DNA of 64,000 nt from Allolobophora icterica (Eukaryota > Annelida > Clitellata > Crassiclitellata > Lumbricidae): the NCBI GenBank assembly GCA_963556255.1, contig OY744614.1:41190578-41254577 (forward strand), given 5' to 3'. The notes under the pieces were generated by a model. That model was not told the DNA's origin. It saw nothing but the letters and a program-made list of their open reading frames with translations, and did no database searches. Made by a program: the position numbers and the translations under genes. The number at the start of each line of letters is the position of its first letter. Position 1 is the stretch's first letter. Below, one piece after another: positions 45,826 to 60,321 of the stretch.

Positions 45826-45863
45826 CTGCATTCAATAAACGACTCAGTAAAATGATGCATGAT

Positions 45864-46052
45864 GGGATAGAGTAGTGGTAACACTCATGGCCAGGAGAGC
45901 ATAAGGTACGCGGATCGACTCCCGTAATCCCCCTCCCTAGGGCGGTTCCTTGCATGGCTGCCAAACCGTGTGTTTAATTAAGATATTGTTTCAATGTTAT
46001 CTAACTGCGTCTGTCGGTTTGAAATAATAAAGAATATAATTATTATTATTAC
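45864..46052 (+). mobile_element. tRNA-derived SINE with (ATT)n tail
   Basis: Head GATAGAGTAGTGGTAACAC (A box) and GGATCGACTCCCG (weak B box), body, then ATAATAAAGAATATAATTA and (ATT)n. In ABCG-B intron 3. Confidence 0.6.
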
Positions 46053-46309
46053 AACCTGTCACCAATATATAGAATTTCTTTTTTCTCAGCACTTGCAAAT
46101 TTTTGACAGAACTTCATGTGAGATTCATTACATACGCACGCAATTCTGAAATTAGCTTCTAAAATAACTGAAGAATGTTGACGGTAACAGTGTTTATTAT
46201 TTTAGTACATGAACATTGTAATTGTAATCTGATTTTGATAAAGTGGGACTTCAAGAAAAACTCTTAAGTGGTTCTCAAATCGAAATACTGAATGTGTAGC
46301 CTATATATG

Positions 46310-46500
46310 TGTATGTATGTATGTATGTATGTATGTATGTATGTATGTATGTATGTATGTATGTATGTATGTATGTATGTATGTACGTATGCATGCATGT
46401 ATGTATGTATGTATGTATGTATGTATGTATGTATGTATGTATGTATGTATGTATGTATGTATGTATGTATGTATGTATGTATGTATGTATGTATGTACGT
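46310..46500. repeat. (ATGT)n microsatellite
   Basis: Almost pure ATGT, 190 bp, in ABCG-B intron 3. The ABCG-A counterpart (near 24110) has only a few units. Confidence 0.95.
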
Positions 46501-46654
46501 GTAAGTAGGTATGCGTGTTACAAAAAAACAAATATTAAACTCTCTCTTTTCCGGTGAGTTAGACTGCAGATAGTTATTGCAATGGATGAGTAATGGAGGA
46601 GTAAATAATGAGTAATGGATGAGTAGGCCTAATGGTAATGCATTAGAGTCAAAC

Positions 46655-46824
46655 CGTTAGCATTTCGCGTAGAGTTAGAACCGGATAGAAGCAGTCATTC
46701 TGGAGGACATAGGAGATTTTCCTTCGCATGCCTTTCTTCACTGGTTGACCGTTCAAGGCCACGTAACCGGAAGTGACTGGGATACGAGCCGCCATCACAC
46801 TCAGAAGGGTCGACTTTCCAGCGC
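46655..46824 (-). CDS. ABCG-B exon 3
   Basis: [20 protein letters not shown] (Walker A) and SYVLQNDCFYP (Q-loop). Donor ACG|GTTTGA. Confidence 0.88.
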
Positions 46825-47379
46825 CTGGAAAATCAGTCAAATTGGTGTCCATTCATGCATTAATTCATTTACTCATTCATGCAATGATCCATGCACTCAA
46901 TCATTCATGCACTGACTCATTTACTCATTCATTCATTTATGCATTTATTCACACACTAATTCCTAGTTTTGCTCATTCATGCATTTCAACATTCATTCGT
47001 CAATTGCTTAGTTACTCCATTTGAAGACATCCTCCCAAAAGCACTCCATAGGAGAGAGTTTCCGGGAGTTCATACAAGTTGGAATAACTCCTGCCAATAT
47101 GCCATACATATATCACTAAGCTAGAATTAGTTTTATTTTAAAATATTATTTTGCTACACTGTTATGGAGTGAAGTTGCATAATGTACATGCACAGTGTTT
47201 AAACTAGGCCCCTTTGGGGGGGGGGGGTATTTTCCCCACCCAGGATTTATGCCCCCACCCCAGAGAAATTTAACAAAATAGTAATAGTTTTGACTTGTTG
47301 TTGACATTATAATATTATATGAACTATTATAATATATAATGATATCATTTACTATTATATGATATGATGATATTATATA

Positions 47380-47975
47380 GGCCTCATCATCATCATCATT
47401 ATAATATATGACACTATCATATTATAATGAGTTTAATCTATTGTTAACATAGTATTTGTACACATATACTATTTGTACAACTAAATGGCTTATCTCCAGT
47501 GTTATCTTTCAAATTTCAAAATATCAAATTTAAAATGTTTCGTTTCTTGAACATTTTGTAGAAGCCTAATGATATTATTTACCATTATATTATATAATGA
47601 TATAATCCATTATAATATATGATACTATCATAATGAGTATAATATATTGTTAATATAGTATTTATGTAAATATTATATTTGTACAACTAAATGGCTTCTC
47701 TCCAATGTTATCTTTCAAATTTCAAAATATAAAATTTCAAAATGTTTTGTTCCTTGAACATTTAGTGATGATATTATTTACTATTATATTATATAATAAC
47801 ATACTATTATAATATATGATATTATGATATTATAATGAGTATAATATATTGTTATTTTAATATTTGTATAAATATTATATTTGTACAACTAAATGGTTTC
47901 TCTCTAGTGCTATCTTTCAAATTTCAAAATTTAAAATTTAAAATGTTTTGTTCCTTGAACTTTCAGTATAACTAC
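47380..47975. repeat. AT-rich tandem repeat of about 204 bp, three copies
   Basis: ACAACTAAATGG recurs at 47477, 47683 and 47885 with TATCTTTCAAATTTCAAAAT after each and ATAATATATGATA before each. In ABCG-B intron 2, with no equivalent in ABCG-A or ABCG-C. Confidence 0.85.
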
Positions 47976-48396
47976 ATCATTACTACATGGCTTCCCGATT
48001 CGGTAGTTGAATCCTTCTTGCTTGGTTTGTGTACCATTTGTAAACTATTTCTGCTATTGGTTCGTGGTGAGCAATTCAGGACCTTCTTGAGCAAAAAGAA
48101 TAAGCTGATCCACTCCTATCAGCACTGAAATCATAGAACAATTTTGCTAAGATGACAGCTTAAAATGCTACCAATTACAGTGTGGAAATTCTAATTTTCC
48201 CCAAACCCCTCTTCCTGCTTGTCGTCAGCCTCTCTGTCTAGCTGTTCTTGTCTATCTGGCTGAGCCATGCTTGTCTTCCCGCAGGCATGTATGTCTGCAT
48301 GCATGTCTGTATCTATGTACATGTATGTGTGTCTGGTTGCCTATATATCACCCTCACTGCCTGTTCGCCTGTCCGTCTGCCTGTCTATCGACGTAC

Positions 48397-48560
48397 CACT
48401 TGGTCCCATGATGGCCAGCATCTCTCCAGCGGTGGCCCTTCCGGAGACGCGGCTGAGAATCGTCTTTGCGTTGATCGTAACTGAGACTTCGCAGAATACG
48501 ATCGTGCTGCCATCTTGCGGTTGTTCAACGCTTCCGTACGAACATCTCTTCTGTGTCTGA
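48397..48560 (-). CDS. ABCG-B exon 2
   Basis: Starts [19 protein letters not shown], the first ATPase strand region, and ends in GPSG (phase 1). 164 nt in all three paralogues. Confidence 0.87.
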
Positions 48561-49044
48561 CTGAAAAAGACTTTCAGTCAATGGAGATATTTGCATGAGA
48601 CTTCAATCTACGCTTGAGCCAATCCAAGACCGTTTCCATTAGGTCAATTGGGGCAAAAATATGCTACCGCACTCTTGCTGCCAATACTTCGATTGAAATT
48701 CAATAAATGAAAGGCTGCTTTGGTTTCATTTTGGTGCAATGGGATTCAAACACTTGAGTAGAAGACTAACGTATTATGAGTCTGCGATATGGTACCATCC
48801 CAACGAGGTCTCGCATCACTTCAGTTTAATTACTCAGGACAACCCCTTTGACTTGACGCAGCGCTCTTGAATGAGCCGGTAACTTACACTCGGCTTTCAA
48901 GTGTAATAAGATATTTTCAATTTATCCGAAATACGAATATTCTGCACTAGAATGTTGAGAGGTGCACTAGTAGTTAGAAATTTGGCGTTTACCACTTAGC
49001 GTACATTTCGTTCAAAAGATAACATAAGAAGATCCAGCGTATAC

Positions 49045-49196
49045 CTTGGTTGTTCTTTTCCGTTTGATACTTGGCTTCCATTGATCATGTCAGACAGATG
49101 ACTTGAAGACGAGTCGTATTGGGGCAAAATCTTATCGCGGTCCCCGCCATCACATTTCACTTCTTCAAATTCGATTTTCGCATTAGCTAACGCCAT
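49045..49196 (-). CDS. ABCG-B exon 1
   Basis: MALANAKIEFEEVK start, KILPQYDSSS. Same length (152 nt) and phase as ABCG-A exon 1. Confidence 0.82.
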
Positions 49197-49565
49197 TATT
49201 GGCCGATCTAGTAGCCCAAGTATACGTCGCGTTCAACCGTTTTCTTTGTAATACTCTCTCCCTCCTGGATCGATGATGCTTTGCAAGTCTTCCGCGCAGA
49301 CAGTTGATCCGGTCTGCCCAGCTTCAGTGAGCACTTCTGAACTTGGTAAGGATTGCGCATTACCGTTGTATATCTTATTGCATTTTGTGAACTCGGTATT
49401 ATGTGCGTTTGCTATTATGTATCGATGTATTGCATTGACCTTACGCTGTTTAGCCACAGGTGGCGGTGAAAGAAACACGTGGAGAAGTTTAATTGCAGAT
49501 TATTGAAGCTCTTACGCATATTAAGTGAATGCATAGAGGTCCACTCAGCCTATCATTCGCGCGTT

Positions 49566-49733
49566 TGTGAAAATGAGATGTAGGACGTGATGGGCGCCTT
49601 GCAAGGCTGCCGTATACAGTTAAAATTCGACTCCTGTAATAACTTGTAATCATCCGTTCATACTGATTTGTAATCATACTGCGTTATTGTCAGTTTGAAG
49701 ATATTAAACGAAGATTATTATTATTATTATTAT
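49566..49733 (+). mobile_element. 5'-truncated SINE with (ATT)n tail
   Basis: GGGCGCCTTGCAAGGCTGCCG through ATTCGACTCCTGTAATAA to (ATT)n is similar to the second half of the SINE at 19510-19845. Confidence 0.55.
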
Positions 49734-49737
49734 GGCA

Positions 49738-49950
49738 TTGAAGAAATGTCAAAACGCACAGCAATTGGCTGTGAACTATGAAGCTATCGAGCGGCCACCG
49801 AGAACGCAGGATAGCCCATGGCACTGTTTTCGTGCGAGGCACTGCAACAGTATAGGCCTAAGTGAAACATCAGAGCAAATATGAGCAAAAAGTCGTAGAA
49901 ACCGATATGTGACGAGCTCTCAGTTGTGTCGAGGCATCTGTTCAGTTCGA
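49738..49950 (-). pseudogene. Partial duplicate of ABCG exon 4 and following intron
   Basis: About 210 bp match the ABCG-A segment 22615-22840: intron 4 sequence, the splice donor and the 3' end of exon 4. Shared stretches include GAGAACGCAGGATAGCCC and CACTGTTTTCGTGCGAGG. Similarity stops at TTCAGTTCGA within the exon. It sits upstream of ABCG-B exon 1, outside the gene. Confidence 0.85.
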
Positions 49951-49986
49951 ATGATTGGATCTACGTGTTCTTTAACCACAGACACC

Positions 49987-50150
49987 CAGGGGCGTCTACA
50001 CCATAGAAATTCTGGAGCAAATGCTCCATCCAAGAAATAGGGGGATCTGTCAGTGTGTGTGTGTGCCACCAATTTAGGGGGGAAGGAACGGGGAGGGGAA
50101 GAAGAGGGGGCAAAGGGACGTTGCTCCAATGACTTAGATAGACGCCCCTG
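49987..50150. mobile_element. hAT-like MITE, 164 bp
   Basis: Perfect 12-bp inverted ends (CAGGGGCGTCTA). Flanks CAGACACC and CAGATACC share seven of eight bases. Adjacent to the exon 4 fragment. Confidence 0.85.
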
Positions 50151-50174
50151 CAGATACCGCATGTACACTCATGG

Positions 50175-50599
50175 GTAATTCCGTGGATTTTTTGGATTTC
50201 GTCTTCCTCAGCAGTTGCATCCATATTTTTAGAGGTAAAGAGGCATGGAATGTATGCTATCAAAATGTTCGTAGAGAGCTGCAGAACAAAATCCGCTATC
50301 TTCGACAGATTGGATTGTTCGTTTATTATTCCGTTTAACGCTCCACACGCGTCAGTAGAATCATGAGATCTCAACTGCGCAAACAGGTGTGACGGTAATG
50401 ATAAAAATTTTCATGAAATTAATTTAATGTTGTATAAATCACGCTGTAATGTTTTTCGCAAGACGTCGTGGAAGGAAACTCATAAATTTATGTTCTAAAT
50501 GCATCGTAGATCAAGAAAATATTTGATTTTATGCATTTGCATACATTTCATTTTTGTACATTTTCTACATCAAAAATCCCAAAAAATCCACGGAATTAC
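50175..50599. mobile_element. Inverted-repeat-bounded element, 425 bp
   Basis: GTAATTCCGTGGATTTTTTG at 50175 recurs inverted at 50579-50599, 21 bp in all. No target duplication is clear, so the class is unknown. A minus-strand frame passes through one end into the neighbouring hAT element and is not credible as a gene. Confidence 0.6.
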
Positions 50600-53216
<2,617 letters not shown>

Positions 53217-53344
53217 ATGGGGTCAGCTACTGAGAAAATCAAATTGGAAGAAATGAAATATGATAGCCTCGACCTCGATGAGATTTTGACCCAATATGAT
53301 CCGTCTTCGTTTCACCAAACATCAAGAGCAGAAGATCGACCGAG
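53217..53344 (+). CDS. ABCG-C exon 1
   Basis: [20 protein letters not shown] and [12 protein letters not shown]. The ATG aligns with those of A and B; context AAAA before ATG. Ends phase 2 at CGAG|GTATGT. Confidence 0.83.
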
Positions 53345-53704
53345 GTATGTCTTCTAATTGGTTGCTTATCTGTACACAACTAACATGTAAGTCTTTCAAC
53401 TTGTAAGTCTGTTTAACATTGTAGCCTAAGTCTGTTTAGCATGTAAGTCTTTCAACATGGAAGTCTGTTTAACATATGAATCGTAAACTGCGTTTCACTG
53501 TAGGGGTATCTGTGCACAAAAAATGTGCAATTCTTAACGTTGCAAGTGGAAATGATCAAATTTCAGTTTCAAATTTCAGTATATCGTACTGTATTCTGCT
53601 GTATATCAAAGCCTGACGTGGGGCACCGGCTGATTCACGAATACTATTTTAAGTGCGATATGCACGTTTTCTGCTGATTACTACTATACTACTACTACTA
53701 CTAT

Positions 53705-53800
<96 letters not shown>

Positions 53801-53823
53801 AACTACTACTACTACTACTACTT

Positions 53824-53862
<39 letters not shown>

Positions 53863-53865
53863 TGC

Positions 53866-53922
<57 letters not shown>

Positions 53923-56900
53923 TTACTACTACTATTACTACTACTACTGTCATCATTATCATTAACAGCCTATTTATTTTCATTACTACATACCAAGTAA
54001 TACCATTGGCCTGATATGTACTGGGGCTATGGAAGGTGCACCAATGACGTGAAGTGCACGGTACGGATATACCCGCGGGTACAGGTCGGGTCGCTAAGTA
54101 ATTTTGAGTGTGGTCAGTACGGGTAACGGTCTCATGTTACGGGTACGAGTCGGGTACAAAATAGTGCTCTACAGCAGCCCTCTGGCAGGCAAGCAGTCCT
54201 TTTTAATTATTACATGTCAGTCGAAGTAATGAAGACGAGAACAGGTTTGACATATTATTAACAACACTATACACAACAGAATGGGTCTTGTGCGGGAGAC
54301 AAAATAGACTGAAGACTTTATACAGGCCATATAATAAATAGTCTGCTGAATGGCTAAATGTCTCTTATCAGTGGGAGGCAGAAGCCGTGTTCGTACGGAA
54401 GCGTTGAACAACCGCAAGATGGCAGCACGATCGTCTTCTGCGAAGTCACAGTTACGATCAACGCAAAGACGATTCTCAAACGCGTCTCCGGAATGGCCAC
54501 CCCCGGAGAGATGCTGGCCATCATGGGACCGAGTGGTACGTAGACAGGCAGGCAGGCGGACAGACAAAAGGTCAAACAAGCAGCAATACAGGCAGAGAGG
54601 ATGGCACAGAAGCAGGCAGACACGCAGACAGACAGACAGACATGCAAGCAAACATACACAAAGACATAGAGACAGTAGTAGACAGACAGAGAGACGGGCA
54701 AGCACATAGACATTCAGAGGTGCAGTTTGATATGAAGACCTAGTAATTTCATCTTACATCAAAACTGATGAAGCACCTGCTGGCTCTTGCGTACTTCAGT
54801 TTAAATTATGCCGACCAGGACGCTTCCCCTCTTGACGCAGCTTTTCTATCAGAAAAATCAATTCGGATTTTCACATTAACATCACAACTGCATTGATTTT
54901 TTTATCATTATATGCATGAATGTAATCTGACTGAACACCTGCAGATTGCTTTTGTCAGACGTCTCAATAGGGACTATGATCAGTGTCGGGCGTTCTCAGT
55001 GGATATGTTGTTTTGTACTTGACATGTACTTATCCGAGCTACATATTCTAGATTAGGATAGGCTAGCATAGGCTATTAGCTTTTTTCTTGGCTCCTGTTG
55101 CACTGTACCTGGTGACGCATGCCTGTAACTGTAATACCTGTTTTTGTGCGATAAACACACTTCGACTCCTTGTGAACGCCTTGAGACTTTCCCGTCTTCC
55201 CATTCTTCTGTTCCTCCTTTCTCAAACAACCTCATCGCAACCACCACCACCCTAGTCATCTTCATCACCATTGGTAAATTCACTGGATTCATTATATAAT
55301 TATTTTAACATGACTTTTATGGTGTTCATACGGTTTAGTAGTGTCTCTGAAAAAAAATCATTTTTTTTATAGAGACTATGCACTTGACTTGATGAATTTT
55401 TGAATGCATGAATGAATAAGTAAATGAATAAATGAATCGATGAATTAATTAACACATTTGAATGATTTTCCAGGCGCTGGAAAGTCGACCCTTCTGAGTG
55501 TGATGGCGGGACGTAATCCAGTCACTTCCGGGTACGTGGCCTTGAACGGTCAACCAGTGAAGAACAGCATGCGAAGGGAAATCTCTTACGTCCTCCAGAC
55601 TGACTGCTTCTATCCGATTCTAACTCTACGCGAAACGCTAACGGTTTGACTCATATCCATTACCATTTACTCATCCATTGCTCATCCTTTACTCATCCAT
55701 TACTCATCCATTATTCATCCATTACCGGTACTCATTCATGACTCGTCCATTTCCATAACTATTGGTAGTCTTGCTGTTCGACAAGCCTAGTTCAGTTATG
55801 GTAGGCTAATTGTTACATACATATACGCAGACGCAACAAGTAAGTTTTGCGTACGTATTATATATGATAAAAATCATGTTAAAATTATGATTCGAGTGAA
55901 TTAAGCGATGATGATGATGATGATGATTGTGGCTGTGATGGTTGTGATGAGGTTGCTCAAGAAAGAAGGAGCAGGTGAATGGGAAGACGAGTTACGGAGG
56001 AAGGGAGAATGTATTAGGAAGAAGAACAATAAAATTAAGCAATCAACAATCGAAACAATAGGAATCATTGGACTGCATTATTTTATTCTCTGTTTTGTTC
56101 AATGCTCGGTAGTCTAGTGGTTAGCGCGCTGGACTGTCAATCGAGAGGTCGGGGGTTCAAATCCCCGCCAGGGCAGAAATTTGGTTCGAGATTTCTGTTC
56201 CACTTGCACCACCTAGCCAACTCAGCTATGATGAGTACACTGACCGTACACTGTCAGTGGGAAGATGAGACGGCGAGGGAGAGGACCGGCCACCCGCCCT
56301 CATCTGCCGAAGCTAAGAAAATGAAGTCGCTAACACTTCATACCCATGGCCGCCTCAGGGCTAGCTTAAGGGACTGCTCTTCTTCTTCTTCTTTGTTCAA
56401 TGCAGTTTGTTGCGATGTTGCGACTTCCTGATTCAACACCGTACAAACTGAAAATTCGTCGAATGCTCGAAATTGTCGACACACTCGAACTAAGCCATTG
56501 CCTCGATACACGTGAGATCAATCAATCAATCAATCAACGGAATTTATATAGCGCCCCTTCAAGGCAACTACTCAGAGGCGCTCCCGACCCAAGCCCGGTC
56601 AAAAAGGAAAGTCTTGAGGTTCTTATAAAAGGTACTAGACATATCCCGTGGGAGAGAACGCAGGTCAGATGGTAGGCCGTTCCACAGAGAAGGACCTACG
56701 ACCGAGAAAGCCCTATGCTGTCTAGTTGAAGTGCGTGCACGAGGGACCACACAGTCACCTCTGGAAGCCGAGCGCAGAGATCGGCGACCAGAGCAGGCCG
56801 AGGTAAGGGTAAAGAGCTCCAGAAGGTAAGCTGGTGCCATGCCAAGAAGACAATTCCACACTATGCAGGAGACTCGATAGTGAATGCGCTGCTGGATCGG

Positions 56901-59900
56901 AAGCCAGTGGAGAACATCCCGCATGTACGCAGAGATGTGACCATACTTGGGGACACCGCCCACCAAGCGAGCAGCAGCCCGCAAGACCCCCTCCAAGGGA
57001 TGCAATCGGGCCTGTGGAAGCCCAAAGTAGAGAGAGGAACAGTAGTCTAGGCGATTGACAACGAAGGCATGGACCAAGGTGGAAGCAGAAGAAGGAGAGA
57101 GAGAGCGGGACACCACCCGTAGTTGGCGCAGGCAATAGTAGCAGGAACGAGTCAGGGCCGCGATATGCGGCACAAAGGTCAATTCTTGGTCCAGGACCAC
57201 CCCCAAGTTCCGAACGGAGGTGGAGAAGACGAAGGTGGGAAATTCAGAGGAGAGAGACCCAAGGTCCAGCTTATCCAACTGCTGGCGGGTACCAAGCCAG
57301 ATATAATTAGTTTTACACGGGTTAAGGCGTAATCTATTGGATGCCATCCAGGAAGTAAGTGCATCTGTGGCATGCGACACAAGTCTGATCGCAGAACCAG
57401 CCTGGGATGCTAGGCAATGCGTATAAGACTGAACATCATCGGCATAAGAATGGCTCGAGAGGGAGCAGGATGCAAGGATAGGTCCAATGTCTGCAGTAAA
57501 GAGAATATAGAGAAGTGGCCCAAGAACGGATCCTTGTGGAAGGCCAAAAGGAGCAGGGCGCCAGAGCGACCTAGATGAGTGAAAGATGACGGAGTAGGAA
57601 CGCTCCGAGAGGTATTGGTCCCGGATTCCAAAGGTTAAGGAGAGACGACTTAGGAGGAGGCTGTGGTCTACCGAGTCAAAGGCAGCACTCACATCATAAA
57701 GGGCCAGCAGAGTGAGCTGAGATGTGTCCATGGCACCATAGACGTCTGAGAGAAGGCGGAGAAGGAGGGACTCAGTAGAGTGACCCTTACGGAACCCAGA
57801 TTGGCATGGAGGAAGCAGATTATTAGCATCCAAATAGCTAAACAGTTGACTAGCAATCAATTTTTCAATTATTTTAGAAATGAATGTGACATTGGCTATA
57901 GGCCTATAGCTCGATGGAACAGCCGAGTCAAGTCCCGGCTGCTTGATGATCGGTGTGACGATCGAACGCTTCTGGGAAGGCGGCAATGCTCCTTCCCGAA
58001 GTGAGATATGTTTACACGTCGTTTTTCAACCTTTCTGCTCATATCTGCACTGACGCTATGCTCACTCGTGCAGTGACTCGAGCCAAAAATAGTCAGTTTC
58101 AACAGCTGCGATGATCTGCGAAAACTGCTGTCATGCAGACAGTGATCTCACTTTCAAAAGATGCTGTCGTTTCCAGAAGCCAAAGTCATTCATATTAAAT
58201 TCATGTATAAATACTTGAATGAATGAAAATACTTGAATGAATAAATTCACTTTCGATAGTTCGGGTTTTCCTTAAGCAATTTGGGATCCATATCGTCAAC
58301 CGCATTATAACAGACTTCGTTGTACCACGAAGTTTGTCATAAAGATACTCTGGTGTACTTGCCGCGCTGTCCACACAACAGAACATTGTAATATATGCCT
58401 AAAATTGAATGTAGTTCTAGTACGGTACCGGTATGCGGAAAGGTTGCAGTCAGCGAGATACTGCGAGGATCCATAGAAGTAGCATGTTATTTATGGCGCT
58501 ACACAAATTTTCTTCATTAAACTACATTTGCAGATATGGGTTCCGGCGTGAACTTCATACAAGGTGGTTTGTCGGGAGGCGAAAGAAAGCGAGCCAGCAT
58601 CGCCTGCGAACTCATTACCAATCCGAAACTGCTTCTCATCGACGTAAGTTAAACAGGTCAGAGCAGGTGCTTGATTGATTCGCTGGTGACATGATTGTGT
58701 CTGATTGACTGACTGGTCACGTGTGTCGGTTGGGTCAAGTAGGCCTTACTCACCTTGTAACTAAATACTTAGATATGAGAGAACTTCAATAGATGGGTTA
58801 TCGTAATGTGTTGGGCCTTTGGTCGTTGTTGGACTTTCTGGCTCCGCAGACCAATCCTATTTCGACTCAGCGTCCGCAGCTGTTCACCAGTTTAGCTTAA
58901 GTTTCACATAAAGATCATCGTTTGAATGGGAATCACGCATAATGACAATTTCGCTCTTTAAATAATATTATGTAGATCAGATTAGAAAGAAATTCCAGTT
59001 GTCATTAAATGTCGAGAAATACAAATGATAATAACGAAACTAATGACGATAAGAATAATGACGAAAAGCCAAGTAGTTGTAGTTTCAATAGTAGTAGTTG
59101 TGGTAGTTTTGGTAGTAGAATTAGTATTAAAAGTAGCTAGAAGATTATTATCACTATGCAGTTTACTCTCGAAAAATTGCTGTCCATCAAAAACATATAT
59201 ATAATTATATGTATATTAATAATAACATAATTATAATTATAATTTATATAGGCCCTATCCTTGAAATACGACTGTCTTCAAAATCGATATACCTGCATGG
59301 AACACAGCTTTCTAATGTTGAAAAAGTTTTGGTAAAGTGTGAAGAACTCCGTTACGCTTGAATTAACACAGGAACCGACTTCAGGTTTGGATTCGGCGAT
59401 TGCGCACGATCTGATGTCGTCATTGGAGAAATTGTCCACGCAACAGAGGAAGACAATCGTGACGACCATACATCAACCATCGAGTCAAATATTCCACATG
59501 TTCTCCAAGGTTCTGCTTCTAGTCAAAGGCGAGGTACGTCTTGATATCGCCTCGAAATTTCTATAGATTCTCAGTGATAAAAACTTACGTTAGACTTGTA
59601 TGTAACAGTTAAAATTCAGTTTATGTTTCTTTCTTTGACTCTCCTAAAAAAAATTTGCGCCCCCCTTAAAAATTCCTGTGGACGCCCATGGTGTACTGCA
59701 CATATTTAAGCCAATGAAAATGAACTTTTATGTTCTTCCTTTGACTTTTAAATTTCTGTGTTCTTTCTTTTATCTTTAGGTCGCCTATTTTGGACCTGGC
59801 GACAAAATAACGGATTTCTTTGCGGATATTGGTCTACCATTTGACCCACTCACCAATCCTGCAGATTTCATCAGTAAGCACACAAAATATTTCATCTGCG

Positions 59901-60286
59901 CAAGTATGGAGTGACTCAGGAAGGTATCCAGTTTTTCGGTTGCGGACATATGTGGATCTAATCTAGTATTATGATTCTATAGTGCCACTTTATCATAATT
60001 TGTAAATATCAGTAAGGCAACGATCGATGGTCGCGTCAAGTAAAATCGATTAACCCTAATTGAAAACCACAATCCTTTAAAGAAGCAGCTTTAAACCCAA
60101 TAGGTCGGGGAAACAAGATGTCAGGCCATAGGGCATTACTGATATTTACAAATTATGATAAGAGGCACTATAGAGTCATAATACTAGGTTAAATCCATAT
60201 AAGTCTGCAACCGAAAACAGGATACCTTCCTGAATCACTCCGTAAGCAAGTTAAATTCTTCTTCCTCCTCCTCCTTTTCTTCTTCT

Positions 60287-60321
<35 letters not shown>

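Larger units (their letters stand above)
30191..49196 (-). pseudogene. ABCG-B: full-length ABCG half-transporter gene with SINE in exon 6
   Basis: All 15 exons are found with consistent phases; without the insertion they total 2034 nt (677 codons plus stop), the normal size for an ABCG half-transporter. By residue: Walker A GPSGAGKST at 103-111, Q-loop Gln147, signature LSGGE at 210-214, catalytic Glu235, H-loop His268. Exons 10-15 hold the six-helix membrane domain, including SERSAGIYRLSAYYLGTVTA before the third and fourth helices, and a C-terminal YLFLRFLKPRPRS. Exon 6 carries a 234-bp SINE after residue 276. Translation then enters the SINE and stops at 38712, giving about 319 residues without the membrane domain. 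Full function would need the SINE to be spliced out. ABCG-A is a tandem neighbour and ABCG-C is divergent. Confidence 0.88.

Noticed and set aside
49961..50374. Minus-strand 137-codon frame
   Set aside because: It crosses the borders of two different inverted-repeat elements, so it cannot be an ancestral exon.
53684..54000. Poly-leucine and poly-valine frames
   Set aside because: They are translations of a (TAC)n microsatellite.
54217..54713. Minus-strand frames opposite ABCG-C exon 2 (and plus-strand frames opposite ABCG-A and B exon 2)
   Set aside because: They are antisense to exons whose family motifs are clear. The similarity between copies comes from the real coding strand.
56103..56176. 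tRNA-Asp-like sequence with GTC anticodon position
   Set aside because: The acceptor stem is imperfect and a SINE body, tail and 11-bp target duplication follow, so it is a SINE head and not a tRNA gene.
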